A DNA stretch of 64,000 nt from Pedobacter polysacchareus (GCF_019802255.1 NZ_JAHYSS010000004.1:186001-250000); one strand, 5' to 3'; positions 53,721-62,892 are shown, numbered from the stretch's first letter. Numbers and translations: made by a program. Notes: a model not told the origin generated them from the sequence alone.

Positions 53721-54119
53721 ATGAAGAAAACGTCAAAATTGTATGCAGTTGTACATGGTAAATGTCCTCAATGTCGGAGAGGCGATATCTTTACAGGAAG
53801 TCTGTATGGATTTAACATCCAGCATACGAATACCAATTGCAGTCATTGTGGTTTCCGATTTGAGATAGAACCCGGCTATTTTTATGCCGCCATGTATGTC
53901 AGCTATGCGATGAATTGTGCCGAAATGATCAGTTTAGGTGTAGCTGCCTATATCTTGTCTGGCGGTTGGCTGGAATATGAATCTTTCTGGATGTACATTA
54001 CGGTAATCTTTACGGGATGTCTAATTTTGGCACCTTTCAATTATCGCTATTCCAGAGTGATGTTATTACATTTCTTATCCCCTAAAATAAAATACAAACC
54101 CGCATACGATACACCATGA
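53721..54119 (+). CDS. DUF983 zinc-ribbon membrane protein
   Basis: 132 residues. The N-terminal part has two CxxC pairs (HGKCPQCRRGDIFTG and NCSHCGFRFEIEPGYFYAAM), a zinc-ribbon pattern, followed by two membrane helices (about 60-80 and 88-108). This is DUF983, a widespread and uncharacterised family often near oxidase genes. Its last codons overlap the next gene by 4 bases (ATGA), so the two are coupled. Confidence 0.88.
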   Translation: MKKTSKLYAVVHGKCPQCRRGDIFTGSLYGFNIQHTNTNCSHCGFRFEIEPGYFYAAMYVSYAMNCAEMISLGVAAYILSGGWLEYESFWMYITVIFTGCLILAPFNYRYSRVMLLHFLSPKIKYKPAYDTP

Positions 54120-54775
54120 TTAAACCTGAAACATTCGCTTTTATCACCGATGTAGCCCGGAATAACAATCGGGAATGGTTTGCTGAACACAAAGCAAGAT
54201 ATGAAAACGCAAAGGAAGATGTATTGGCCTTTGTAGATCAGCTGATCCCTGTGCTCGCAGGAATAGATCCCCATTTTTCCATAGACACCCCTGCAAAGAA
54301 ATGTTTGCTGCGTATTTACAGGGACGTTCGGTTTAGTAAAAATAAAGATCCTTATAAAAACAACTTTGGCATTTCTTTTAATATCAAGGGAGGTATTCAC
54401 GGACCGGGATATTATCTTCACCTTCAGCCTGGGGAATGCTTTTTAGGTGCAGGTTTTTGGATGCCTGAAGCACCTGTACTGAAAAAAATAAGAGAAGAAA
54501 TTGATTATAATACCTCGGAGTTTTTAGATATTGTTCATGCTAAAAGTTTTGAAAGTACGTTTAAGCTGAGTACAGAGGATACATTGAAAAATGCGCCTAA
54601 AGGATATGATCAAGATCATCCTCAGATAGAATTTCTAAAGCTGAAAAGCTTTGTGGCGGTTTATCCCTTACCGGATGAGGCTTTTCTAAAACCTGGGATT
54701 GTAGATCAGTTGAAAACAGCTTTTGAAGGCGTATATCCGTTTATATTATTTTTGAGAAATGCCGTAGTGCAATAA
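54116..54775 (+). CDS. DUF2461 family protein
   Basis: 219 residues with the family pattern near the N-terminus (ETFAFITDVARNNNREWFAE, then HKARYE) and DVRFSKNKDPYKNNFGISFN, GYYLHLQPGECFLGAGFWMPEA and FKLSTEDTLKNAPKGYDQDH. DUF2461 (TIGR02453) proteins are soluble and of unknown function. The Asp/Lys/His-rich conserved segments suggest an enzyme, but I see no established active site. Its start overlaps the DUF983 stop by 4 bases, and the next gene begins 2 bases after its end. Confidence 0.88.
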   Translation: MIKPETFAFITDVARNNNREWFAEHKARYENAKEDVLAFVDQLIPVLAGIDPHFSIDTPAKKCLLRIYRDVRFSKNKDPYKNNFGISFNIKGGIHGPGYYLHLQPGECFLGAGFWMPEAPVLKKIREEIDYNTSEFLDIVHAKSFESTFKLSTEDTLKNAPKGYDQDHPQIEFLKLKSFVAVYPLPDEAFLKPGIVDQLKTAFEGVYPFILFLRNAVVQ

Positions 54776-54777
54776 TT

Positions 54778-55623
54778 ATGATGAAAAGAATTGCTTTGTT
54801 TGTATTTGTTGGACTGTTTGCTTCAGCATTCAGTGCCTGTGTAGTTTTATCGCCGAAGAAGTATAAGGCCTTATTGGCAAAACAAGATTCCTTGAGTACT
54901 GGTCTAGATCAATCTCAATTGAAAAATGAATATCTGGAAGATTTGATCGCCAGGTTAAAAAAGGACACCACCGGGCTTAGCGCTTCATTAAATGACCTGA
55001 GAGAGAAGTATTCCGAAATTGACAATAGTTACGCCAAGTTAAAGGATAATAGCTCTACGGAGATCAATAAGCTGTCTCAGGACCTTAAAAAACGGGAGCA
55101 GCGTTTAAAGGAAGTAGAAGAGATTCTGCGTAAACGTGATGAGGCAACGAATCAGCTGAAAGAGAAATTGCAGGGAGCCTTATTAGGCTTTACAAAAAGC
55201 GGCTTAACAGTAGAGATTAAGAACGGAAAAGTATACGTGTCTCTAATGGATAAGTTATTGTTTCCTTCCGGCAGTATCATCATTGATGAAAAAGGAAAAC
55301 AAGCGCTAACACAGTTAGCCGCGGTATTGAAAGAGCAGCCGGAGATCAATATTGCAGTAGAAGGTCATACGGATACGCAGAAGATCAGCAACCTTGGCCA
55401 GATCAAAGACAACTGGGATTTGAGTGTACTCAGATCAACTTCTGTAGTACGATACCTGACAGAGGTTGCTAAAGTGGAAGGTGTAAGGATGACAGCCACT
55501 GGAAAAGGAGAATTTCAGCCATTGGCGGTCAACAGCACGCCAGATGGAAGAAGTAAAAACAGAAGGATAGAAATTGTACTTTCTCCAAAACTGGATGAAT
55601 TGTACAACCTAATTAAACAATAA
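54778..55623 (+). CDS. OmpA-family lipoprotein with coiled-coil stalk
   Basis: Lipoprotein signal (MMKRIALFVFVGLFASAFSA followed by Cys). A long coiled coil (about residues 35-130) rich in Lys, Glu, Leu and Asp (KLSQDLKKREQRLKEVEEIL) precedes a C-terminal OmpA domain (about 145-281). Peptidoglycan-binding residues are in INIAVEGHTDTQKI, then NWDLSVLRSTSVVRYL and NRRIEIVLSPK. It should link the outer membrane to peptidoglycan across the periplasm. A perfect terminator follows. Confidence 0.9.
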   Translation: MMKRIALFVFVGLFASAFSACVVLSPKKYKALLAKQDSLSTGLDQSQLKNEYLEDLIARLKKDTTGLSASLNDLREKYSEIDNSYAKLKDNSSTEINKLSQDLKKREQRLKEVEEILRKRDEATNQLKEKLQGALLGFTKSGLTVEIKNGKVYVSLMDKLLFPSGSIIIDEKGKQALTQLAAVLKEQPEINIAVEGHTDTQKISNLGQIKDNWDLSVLRSTSVVRYLTEVAKVEGVRMTATGKGEFQPLAVNSTPDGRSKNRRIEIVLSPKLDELYNLIKQ

Positions 55624-55639
55624 TATAGGTTTTCCTAAA

Positions 55640-55681
55640 GAGAAAGGCCGTTATGATGTGATCATCATAACGGCCTTTCTC
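55640..55681. terminator. Perfect 19-bp inverted repeat, bidirectional terminator
   Basis: Arms 55640-55658 and 55663-55681 with a 4-base loop; GAGAAAGGCCGTTATGATG pairs with its exact complement. It separates the OmpA-family gene and the convergent rfbC. Confidence 0.9.
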
Positions 55682-55710
55682 CTTTTATATCGTACGGTTT
55701 AGAGCTATTC

Positions 55711-56265
55711 TTAAAACGGGCTGCTGAAATCTTTGAATCCAGGCAACACCAAATCTTTATCTGAAAGTAAAAGATCTTCCAATGGAATGTCCTTACTCCA
55801 GTTGATGTTTAAGTCGGCATCATTCCAGATGACCCCTATTTCCGATTCCTTATCGTAGTAATTACTTACTTTATAAGTGAAGATTGTTTGATCTTCCAGT
55901 GTTAAGAAGCCATGTAAAAAGCCTGGTGGTACCCAGAGTTGTCTATGGTTTTCTCCACTTAGCTCGATGCTAAAGTGCTGTCCATAAGTAGCAGAGTCTT
56001 TTCTGATGTCTACTGCAACGTCTAATACCTTTCCTTGGATCACTCTAACCAGCTTTCCTTGTGCGAAAGACGCTTTTTGGGCATGTAATCCACGTAAAGT
56101 ACCTTTCTGAGAGAAAGATTGATTGTCCTGAACAAAGTTGACATTAATACCAGCTTCCGAAAGGGTTTTTGCATTGAAACTTTCATAGAAATAGCCACGG
56201 TTATCTTTCCAGACTTTAGGCTCTATGATCAGCAGATCAGCAATAGGGGTTTCTAAAATATTCAT
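55711..56265 (-). CDS. rfbC: dTDP-4-dehydrorhamnose 3,5-epimerase
   Basis: RmlC/RfbC, third enzyme of dTDP-L-rhamnose synthesis. 184 residues of a cupin-type jelly roll. Motifs are GTLRGLHAQKASFAQGKLVR (catalytic His in RGLH), VLDVAVDIRKDSATYGQ, LWVPPGFLHGFLTLED and FTYKVSNYYDKESEIGVIW (catalytic Tyr). It follows DUF4286 by 7 bases and so is the last gene of a minus-strand operon with TPR and DUF4286. The companion rmlA, rmlB and rmlD genes are not in the window. Confidence 0.95.
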   Translation of the reverse strand: MNILETPIADLLIIEPKVWKDNRGYFYESFNAKTLSEAGINVNFVQDNQSFSQKGTLRGLHAQKASFAQGKLVRVIQGKVLDVAVDIRKDSATYGQHFSIELSGENHRQLWVPPGFLHGFLTLEDQTIFTYKVSNYYDKESEIGVIWNDADLNINWSKDIPLEDLLLSDKDLVLPGFKDFSSPF

Positions 56266-56272
56266 ATGATGA

Positions 56273-56575
56273 TTAATCGATGATTTCCATTACGGTTCGA
56301 AAAGAAACGAGTTGATTTTCGAAGTTTGCGGTCACTTCTGCCTGCAGGGCAGTGGCAAAGTTTTCCTGATAATCCTGGTAGGCATTCATGTCTTCTATCG
56401 CATATTGCACGCAATAAGTAACGCCTTCATTTGGAGAGTCTACTACTTTAAGTAAACGATAGGAAGCAAATTTTCCGGTAGCCATTACACTTGGAATGTG
56501 CGATTCCTGCATCCATTGCAACCAGCGATCTGCGGCTGCATCTTCAATTATTGAGGTAACATTGTATACTAACAT
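56273..56575 (-). CDS. DUF4286 family protein
   Basis: 100 residues from MLVYNVTSIIEDAAADRWLQ, the typical N-terminus of DUF4286; an in-frame ATG nine codons upstream adds residues outside the family and overlaps the TPR gene. The rest, SVMATGKFASYRLLKVVD and YCVQYAIEDMNAYQDYQENF, fits a small alpha/beta fold resembling ferredoxin-like dimeric proteins. Function unknown. It is 16 bases after the TPR gene. Confidence 0.88.
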   Translation of the reverse strand: MLVYNVTSIIEDAAADRWLQWMQESHIPSVMATGKFASYRLLKVVDSPNEGVTYCVQYAIEDMNAYQDYQENFATALQAEVTANFENQLVSFRTVMEIID

Positions 56576-56591
56576 CTTGCAAAGATAGGAA

Positions 56592-58400
56592 CTATGTACC
56601 AATAATATCTCCGCGAAGTTTCCTAAAACGCTTGCGTGCCTCGGTCGTGTACATACTGCCTGGATATTCGTTGATCAGCTTCTGGTATACGGCTTTAGCT
56701 TGCTCCGGATCTTTCAAATTGTTTTCATAGAGATTGCCAAGGGTAAACAGTGCGTCATCGGCCCAAATACTCGTGCTATGTTTCTCGCTGAGTGTTTTTA
56801 GCGCGGCGATCGCATTGCTGATGTTGTTGCTCTTGATCCATATTTTTGATTTAGCCATCAGGATATCATCTGCTAAACTATTGTTTGGAAAGGCAATATC
56901 AATGCTGTCTAATTTTACAATCGCCTGTGGAGAAAGATTTCTAAACTGCAGCATCTCTGCATCTGCATACATTTTTAAGGCACTGCTGTCTGTTGGGGAT
57001 TGCAAATTGTCGGAAATCAGCAGACTGAGGTTGAGGGCGTCATTTGCAATCAGCTGTGAGGTGGATGCTTTAAGCACATCTGCCTGTGATTTCGCATAAG
57101 CGAAATTACCTTGGTAGAAGGATAATCTGGCAGAACGGTACCTTGCTTCATTGCCAATCGCCTGATTTTCGAATTGTTTGGCCACCTGTTCATAGATCAG
57201 AATAGCTTCCCAGGGTTGTTTGGTAAGAATGTAGAGGTCTCCAAGATCTAGTTTTAACTGTCCGAGGTCTGAGGTAGTTAAACCTGGAATTTTAACCGCC
57301 TCTTCTAATGCTTTTTCTGCGGTATCCAGCTGATTCAGGTAATAAGCCTGCAGGTTTACCCATTTTTTCAGGGCAAAAATCGTTTGAGGGGTTTTACCAT
57401 ATTCATCAAGAATAGCCTGATAAGCTGCTGCAAGTTCTGTAATGGAATTCTTCTCATATTTTCCCGCAATCAGGAGCTCATATCGGGTATTGATCAATTC
57501 CACTTTTGCAGGGAGGTAATACTCATTTTCTTTTCCTTTCGATACCAGGTATTCATAAGCTTTAATGGCTACTGGATAAGCCTGATTACTAAGGAAAGTG
57601 TTTGCAGCCTGGTAAAGGATTCCGCCGTCATCTTTGATGCGCTTGTCCTGGGCAATCAGCTGCCTTAAGGCCATGTCATATTCCTGCTGCTGCAGGTATT
57701 GCCAGATTAATAATTTAGTATAGATTTCTGTCTGCGGTTCTTTCTGGATTTTTTTTAACAATACAGTTTGTAAGAGTTGATAATCATTGTTATCCTCGAA
57801 AATAGTGGAGAACACACTTTCTGCCTGGGGTAGGAGCTGAGGCATTTCCGGCAGCGCATCAAGGTACTCCTGAATGAGCATTTGTTTGTCTTTTTTATAG
57901 CGATATATGCTCAGTAGTTCAAAAGTGAAGGGCTTATTGCTTTTTAACAGTTTCCTGCCTTGCAGGAAAGCAGTGATGGCAAGGTCATAAGCCTGGAAGT
58001 TATAAAATTGGGTGGCAATTTCCCGGATTTTGAATTCATCTGCTGGAAGGTTGCTGAGCGCTTCCATATATTGCTTATTGGCTTCCTGGCTTTGTCCTTT
58101 CTCTTGCAGCAACCGACCCATTGCAATGCTGTAGACCAGGTTTTTGGGATTTTGCTTCAGTGTTTTTTTGACTAATTTCTCCGCCTCCTCAAATTTCTTG
58201 ATTTTTAACAGGCTGCTAAAATACAGCTCAAAATAGGTTTCATTATTGGTTTTATGATAGAGCTTTTCGAAGAGTATGGAAGCCTCCTGAAACTGCCCTT
58301 GCTGGTAGTATTGATAAGCCATGGCATCGTCCATGTGGTCTTGTGCAAAACAAAAGATCTGGAACAGCAAAAAGGTAAAGACTAAAACGGGTTTCTTCAT
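56592..58400 (-). CDS. TPR-repeat protein, exported
   Basis: A signal peptide (MKKPVLVFTFLLFQIFCFAQ) with the start at 58400; an ATG four codons upstream is less likely. The mature part (about 580 residues) is almost entirely TPR-like helical hairpins (YQQGQFQEASILFEKLYHK, FEEAEKLVKKTLKQNP, DDALFTLGNLYENNLKDPEQ). The last repeats resemble the tetratricopeptide region of YbgF/CpoB-like proteins (KAVYQKLINEYPGSMYTTEA). It may act as a periplasmic scaffold. It is first in the operon with DUF4286 and rfbC. Confidence 0.85.
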   Translation of the reverse strand: MKKPVLVFTFLLFQIFCFAQDHMDDAMAYQYYQQGQFQEASILFEKLYHKTNNETYFELYFSSLLKIKKFEEAEKLVKKTLKQNPKNLVYSIAMGRLLQEKGQSQEANKQYMEALSNLPADEFKIREIATQFYNFQAYDLAITAFLQGRKLLKSNKPFTFELLSIYRYKKDKQMLIQEYLDALPEMPQLLPQAESVFSTIFEDNNDYQLLQTVLLKKIQKEPQTEIYTKLLIWQYLQQQEYDMALRQLIAQDKRIKDDGGILYQAANTFLSNQAYPVAIKAYEYLVSKGKENEYYLPAKVELINTRYELLIAGKYEKNSITELAAAYQAILDEYGKTPQTIFALKKWVNLQAYYLNQLDTAEKALEEAVKIPGLTTSDLGQLKLDLGDLYILTKQPWEAILIYEQVAKQFENQAIGNEARYRSARLSFYQGNFAYAKSQADVLKASTSQLIANDALNLSLLISDNLQSPTDSSALKMYADAEMLQFRNLSPQAIVKLDSIDIAFPNNSLADDILMAKSKIWIKSNNISNAIAALKTLSEKHSTSIWADDALFTLGNLYENNLKDPEQAKAVYQKLINEYPGSMYTTEARKRFRKLRGDIIGT

Positions 58401-58601
58401 TGGGCTTAACAAAACAGGAACCTAAAAATAACGATTTAAAGACGAATGTAGCGTGTCTTGTGACAAGATTAATACCTGGGGGTATTTTAAATGTTACGGA
58501 TTTATATTTTCATAGCCCAAAAAAGTATTTATATTCATCAGTTCTGAAAATGTAATAGTAACAATATTGGTGTATATCTGCTATAGACTGGTTGCGTTCC
58601 G

Positions 58602-58609
58602 TAGCTTTG
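58602..58609 (+). promoter_or_regulatory. -7 element (TAGCTTTG) of the S9-like/two-component operon
   Basis: Exact TAnnTTTG match; CTG at 58578-58580 lies 21 bases before it. It precedes the ATG at 58625 by 15 bases and rules against an in-frame ATG at 58592, which would start upstream of the transcript. Confidence 0.55.
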
Positions 58610-58624
58610 TTAGCGATTAATAAT

Positions 58625-60520
58625 ATGATGAGATATAAAAGATACTTTTTCCTGTTTTTAATATCTCTAGCTTTTGCTTGTCAGCCAAAGGAGGGAGGCG
58701 AACGGACCATCCCCCTGGATGATTTTTTTAAATCACAGGAAAGGATGACCTATCGGGTGTCCCCGGACGGACAAAACCTTTCTTATTTGAAAATGGAAGG
58801 GAAGAGTTTAAACCTGTATATAGAAGATATCGCCTCTGGAAAAGTCAGGAAAATCACCCGTCTGGAGGATAAAAACATTATTTTCTACTTCTGGCTCAGC
58901 AACAATGAACTGATCTATTATAAAGAAGTAGATGCTGCAAAACGGCGTTCAGATATCTTTATTATCAATAAAGAGGGGGCAAATGAGCGTCAGCTGAGCA
59001 GTAATGAAAAGAGTAGGATGCGGGTGATTGAAGATCAGCTGATTGATGATAAATACCTGTTGATCTCTTCCAACAAAAGAGATTCCACAGTTTTTGATGT
59101 TTACCGGTTAAATGTGCGGAATGGCGCCATGGAGATGGTGGCAAAAAATCCTGGAAACATTACCGACTGGCGTACAGATTCTGAAGGTAAATTAAGGCTG
59201 GCAGTGAGTACCGATGGTGCCAATACCACGATGCTGTACCGTGCACAGGAAGGTCAGCCTTTTAAGCCCATCATGACCAATAATTTCACGACTACATTCA
59301 TGCCTGTTGCTTTTAAGCACGATCGGCCGAATATTATTTATGCAATTTCCAGCGTAAACAGAGATAAAAGTGCTTTAGTAGAAGTGGATTGCAATACTGG
59401 AAAAGAACTTAAAGTTCTTTTTGGAAATGATTCCCTGAACATTACTGACGCGCAATATTCCAGAAAAAAACAGCAGCTGTCGTTTGTGATCTATGAAACC
59501 TGGAAAAAGGAAAAACATTACATGGACGATGCGATAAAAGCATTGTATAAGGACCTTGATCAGCTTTTACCAAAAACAGAGACCCGGATTTTAGACCGTG
59601 ATCAGGCCGAAAATGTATTCGTTCTGCGCACCTTTACCGATCGGAACCCCGGATCTTATTACCTGTATTTTGCAGATAAACGCAAATTGAAAAAACTGAG
59701 TGATTTTAATCCCGCAATCAAGCAGGAGGAAATGAGCGAGATGAAACCTGTTAGTTTTCAATCGAGAGATAGCCTGACGATTAATGGCTACCTGACTTTG
59801 CCGCTTCATGTGAAACCGGAAAATCTACCAGTAGTAGTATTGCCTCATGATGGGCCTGTAGACCGTAACTTATGGGGATACAATGCGGAAGTGCAGTTTC
59901 TGGTAAATAGGGGCTATGCTGTATTCCAGATCAATTACCGTGGTTCTTCGGGTTATGGAAAAGCATTCATGACCGCTGGGTTTAAGCAGTGGGGAGGAAA
60001 GATCCAGGATGACATTAATGACGGTGTAAAATGGCTGATCAAAAAAAATATAGCAGATCCTAAGAGAATAGGGATCTATGGTGCGGGATTTGGGGGTAAT
60101 ATTGCACTAAACAGCGCGTATTTGAATCCCGGAATGTACGCTTGTGTCGCTTCAAATTCCGGCGTGATCAACCTGTTTACCTATTTAAAATCTATTCCAC
60201 CGTTCTTAAAGAACAGCTTGCAAATGTATTACGATATTGTGGGAGACCCATTAACGGATGCAGATCAGATGCGTAAAGCTTCGCCTTTATTTCAGACGGA
60301 TAAGATTAATACCCCTGTATTTATCTCTCAGAACGTAAAAGACCCAAATGCGAACGCCGCAGAGACCTTACAATTTGTGAAAAACCTCAAGAAAAGAAAT
60401 GTGAATGTGACTTATCTGGAGAATGAAGGTATTGTATTTCCGACCAAAAATTTGGAAAGCAGGCATCAGTTTTATACTGCTCTCGAACAATTTTTAGAAA
60501 TCAACCTTAAAAACAGGTAA
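58625..60520 (+). CDS. S9 prolyl-oligopeptidase-like lipoprotein lacking the catalytic Ser and His
   Basis: Start at 58625 (or 58628), after the promoter; the lipoprotein signal is FFLFLISLAFAC. Residues about 40-370 form a beta-propeller-like domain (MTYRVSPDGQNLSYLKMEGK). About 385-631 form an alpha/beta-hydrolase domain (VVVLPHDGPVDRNLWGYNAE, NYRGSSGYGKAFMTAGFKQW, DINDGVKWLIKK) typical of S9 peptidases. The nucleophile elbow is GAGFGG where GxSxGG is required (Gly488 for Ser), and the His position is EGI (Ile603 for His); Asp573 remains. The protein should be a non-enzymatic homologue. It is followed after 10 bases by a histidine kinase. Confidence 0.88.
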   Translation: MMRYKRYFFLFLISLAFACQPKEGGERTIPLDDFFKSQERMTYRVSPDGQNLSYLKMEGKSLNLYIEDIASGKVRKITRLEDKNIIFYFWLSNNELIYYKEVDAAKRRSDIFIINKEGANERQLSSNEKSRMRVIEDQLIDDKYLLISSNKRDSTVFDVYRLNVRNGAMEMVAKNPGNITDWRTDSEGKLRLAVSTDGANTTMLYRAQEGQPFKPIMTNNFTTTFMPVAFKHDRPNIIYAISSVNRDKSALVEVDCNTGKELKVLFGNDSLNITDAQYSRKKQQLSFVIYETWKKEKHYMDDAIKALYKDLDQLLPKTETRILDRDQAENVFVLRTFTDRNPGSYYLYFADKRKLKKLSDFNPAIKQEEMSEMKPVSFQSRDSLTINGYLTLPLHVKPENLPVVVLPHDGPVDRNLWGYNAEVQFLVNRGYAVFQINYRGSSGYGKAFMTAGFKQWGGKIQDDINDGVKWLIKKNIADPKRIGIYGAGFGGNIALNSAYLNPGMYACVASNSGVINLFTYLKSIPPFLKNSLQMYYDIVGDPLTDADQMRKASPLFQTDKINTPVFISQNVKDPNANAAETLQFVKNLKKRNVNVTYLENEGIVFPTKNLESRHQFYTALEQFLEINLKNR

Positions 60521-60530
60521 ATTCGGATCA

Positions 60531-62198
60531 ATGATCGCAGAAAAAAAAACAGGCTATCGTAAGAACTTTTCTTTAATCCTTACTTTCATCGTACTGATGT
60601 CTGTATTGTTTTCCCTGTCATTGTATCTCGCTTACAACTTTAGTAAGAAATATATTGAAAGTGAATTTGTGTCTGAAAAAGTGAATGTGCTGGAGCAAAC
60701 CATTAAGCCTTATAACGATTTCTTTCAGAAAAAACTTCCCGAAGTTTCCTATTATAATGGCTACCTGGATTCTGCTACTGCATCCAGCTTTGTAGACACG
60801 GTATTACAGGAATATCCTTTCGTATCCAGAGTGGTCTTCTATGATTCTGAAGTAAAAAACACACCCGTTAATGACGGACTGAATACCGGTAAATTTTCCT
60901 TTGGACCTAAAGATATTTATCAATTCGGACCCCTCATTCCAGCCGATTCTATCCGGCTTTTCTCCAGGGCGAACACCCGTAATTTTATTGTTGGTGATGA
61001 TTTTAACGCACTGGCATTGAAATTGGCCTCTTATATCGAAAGTCTGGACACCAATAAGGTGCCGAGTCAGGATGAACTGTTTAGTAATTTCAGTAATGTA
61101 CGTTCCAATAAAATTACCTACCTGAACATTCCAAGAACAGAAGATCTGAAGATGTATAAACGGATGCTGAGGACTAAATTAGCGCCACAGCCGGTATATC
61201 AGCAAGATATGCTATCCTTCCATCTGGATCCATATAAACTTAAAATCATCAATTCCAGGCCGCTTTTATACCAGTACATTAAGATTCAGCCTTCTACCTA
61301 CGATCCTTTGGATACCTCCGAAACGTATTTAAGTACAGAGATTACACTTCCAGGTGCTTTTTCGGACTATAAGCTGTATTTTCTTTCCTCTAAATCATTT
61401 GTAGACCGCGAGATCCTGAGTTACTTCCTGCCCATTGCTGCCGCTATTCTCGTCTTTTACGGAATTGTAGTGCTGGTTGCATTTTTAATTTACAGAAACC
61501 TGAATATCAATCAGCGCATGTTCAAATTACAATATGACTTTGTAAATAACCTCACGCACGAATTTAAAACCCCCGTCAGTGTCATAAAAATTGCCGGGAA
61601 TAACATTAAAAGTGCCAGCTCACTCAGCGATAGGGAACTGAAACTTTATGGCAAAATATTAGATGAAGAAGCGGATAAGCTGAATGGGTTAATGAATAAA
61701 TTATTGGCCTTCACGCAAATTGAAAATAAAGCAATTCAGCTCAATCAGGATGAAATCTATATTGAAGATTTTATAGAAAGTACCGTAGAATCTCATAGAT
61801 TGAAACATCCTGATTTTGATTTTACCTATGAGGTGAGCGGATTTACCACTTTTGTGACCGATCCAGTGCTTTTAGGCAGCCTTTTTGATAACCTTGCAGA
61901 GAATGCGTATAAATACTCCCCGCCGGAGCGAAAAAAGCTGCACATCAGTGCCCGCTTAATCAAAGGCCGTGTGGTGATCAGGTTTACGGATCATGGAATT
62001 GGAATTCCTTCCTCCGAAATTAATAATATCTTTAAGAAGTTTTTCCGCATTCAAAACCAGTACAACCAGAATGGAAGTGTTGGCCTCGGATTGGCTTTCT
62101 GTAAAGAAGTCGTTAACTTTATGAAAGGCGAGATCACGGTAAAAAGCAGGGTGAATAAAGGAACAGAATTTAAAATTGTACTACCATATAACGATTAG
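60531..62198 (+). CDS. Sensor histidine kinase
   Basis: Membrane kinase, 555 residues. Helix 1 (about 15-36), a periplasmic sensor domain (about 40-295) with no recognised fold, helix 2 (about 299-324), then the dimerisation and phosphoacceptor domain with NLTHEFKTPVSVIK (His343) and the ATPase domain with NLAENAYKYS (N box), DHGIGIP (G1) and GSVGLGLAFCKEVV (G2). No HAMP domain is obvious. It lies 10 bases after the S9-like lipoprotein and 4 bases before the response regulator start I chose, so the three form one operon. Confidence 0.94.
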   Translation: MIAEKKTGYRKNFSLILTFIVLMSVLFSLSLYLAYNFSKKYIESEFVSEKVNVLEQTIKPYNDFFQKKLPEVSYYNGYLDSATASSFVDTVLQEYPFVSRVVFYDSEVKNTPVNDGLNTGKFSFGPKDIYQFGPLIPADSIRLFSRANTRNFIVGDDFNALALKLASYIESLDTNKVPSQDELFSNFSNVRSNKITYLNIPRTEDLKMYKRMLRTKLAPQPVYQQDMLSFHLDPYKLKIINSRPLLYQYIKIQPSTYDPLDTSETYLSTEITLPGAFSDYKLYFLSSKSFVDREILSYFLPIAAAILVFYGIVVLVAFLIYRNLNINQRMFKLQYDFVNNLTHEFKTPVSVIKIAGNNIKSASSLSDRELKLYGKILDEEADKLNGLMNKLLAFTQIENKAIQLNQDEIYIEDFIESTVESHRLKHPDFDFTYEVSGFTTFVTDPVLLGSLFDNLAENAYKYSPPERKKLHISARLIKGRVVIRFTDHGIGIPSSEINNIFKKFFRIQNQYNQNGSVGLGLAFCKEVVNFMKGEITVKSRVNKGTEFKIVLPYND

Positions 62199-62202
62199 AA
62201 AT

Positions 62203-62892
62203 ATGTCTAAGGGAATTAAAATATTAATAGTTGAAGATGATGAGAACCTCAGGTTTTTAGTGGTCCACCGTTTAAAAGCAGAAGGATATGATGTTCTGGA
62301 GGCTGGTGATGGGGAAACTGCAGAGAAAACGATCATGACTGAAAAGCCGGATATTGTTTTACTGGATTGGATGTTACCTGGTAAACAAGGTTCTGAGGTT
62401 TGCGAAGAAGTTCGTAAACAAGGTTTTGAAAACCTGATCATCATGATGACCGCAAAAGCACAGGATGTAGATAAGATCGACGCGTATAACTTCGGTGTTT
62501 CCGACTACGTAACGAAGCCGTTCAACATGGATGTATTGGTGGCTATGCTGGACAATAAAGTTAAATTCTTATTGAATAACGACCGTTCAGAGATCCATCG
62601 TTTTGGAAATATGGAACATCACCCTAACATCCATACCTTATTCAGGAATGAAAAGAAAATAGAGCTGACCATTTTAGAGAATAGAATCCTGCTTTATTTC
62701 CTGAGAAATCCGAATAAAGTGATCAATCGTGATGAACTGATGCTGGTAGTTTGGGGATACAACTCTGATGTAAATACCAGAACGCTGGATATGCACATTG
62801 TGCGTCTGCGTAAAAAGATAGAGCTTAATCCTGATAATCCTCAGTTGTTACAAACCGTAAGAGGAGTAGGTTATCGTTTTAATCCTGCTTAA
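62203..62892 (+). CDS. OmpR/PhoB-type response regulator
   Basis: Start at 62203 (MSKGIKILIVEDDENLRFLV), after the kinase stop; an in-frame ATG at 62176 inside the kinase gene is less likely. Receiver domain: acidic pocket Glu11-Asp12-Asp13, phosphorylated Asp55 (IVLLDWMLPG), MMTAKA and the VTKPF Lys. The C-terminal winged helix (EIHRFGNMEHHPNIHTLFRN to RTLDMHIVRLRKKIELNPDN, VRGVGYRF) is the PhoB-like DNA-binding domain. It is the partner of the adjacent kinase. The targets are unknown, possibly including this operon. Confidence 0.95.
   Translation: MSKGIKILIVEDDENLRFLVVHRLKAEGYDVLEAGDGETAEKTIMTEKPDIVLLDWMLPGKQGSEVCEEVRKQGFENLIIMMTAKAQDVDKIDAYNFGVSDYVTKPFNMDVLVAMLDNKVKFLLNNDRSEIHRFGNMEHHPNIHTLFRNEKKIELTILENRILLYFLRNPNKVINRDELMLVVWGYNSDVNTRTLDMHIVRLRKKIELNPDNPQLLQTVRGVGYRFNPA

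Noticed and set aside
58458..58491. Short inverted repeats (CTTGTGACAAG; AATACC-4-GGTATT) in the 58401-58624 gap as an operator
   Set aside because: They are short and unpaired with a known regulator; may be chance.
58592..58624. Upstream start for the S9-like protein
   Set aside because: A -7 promoter box (58602-58609) lies inside the extension and the lipoprotein signal begins at 58625.
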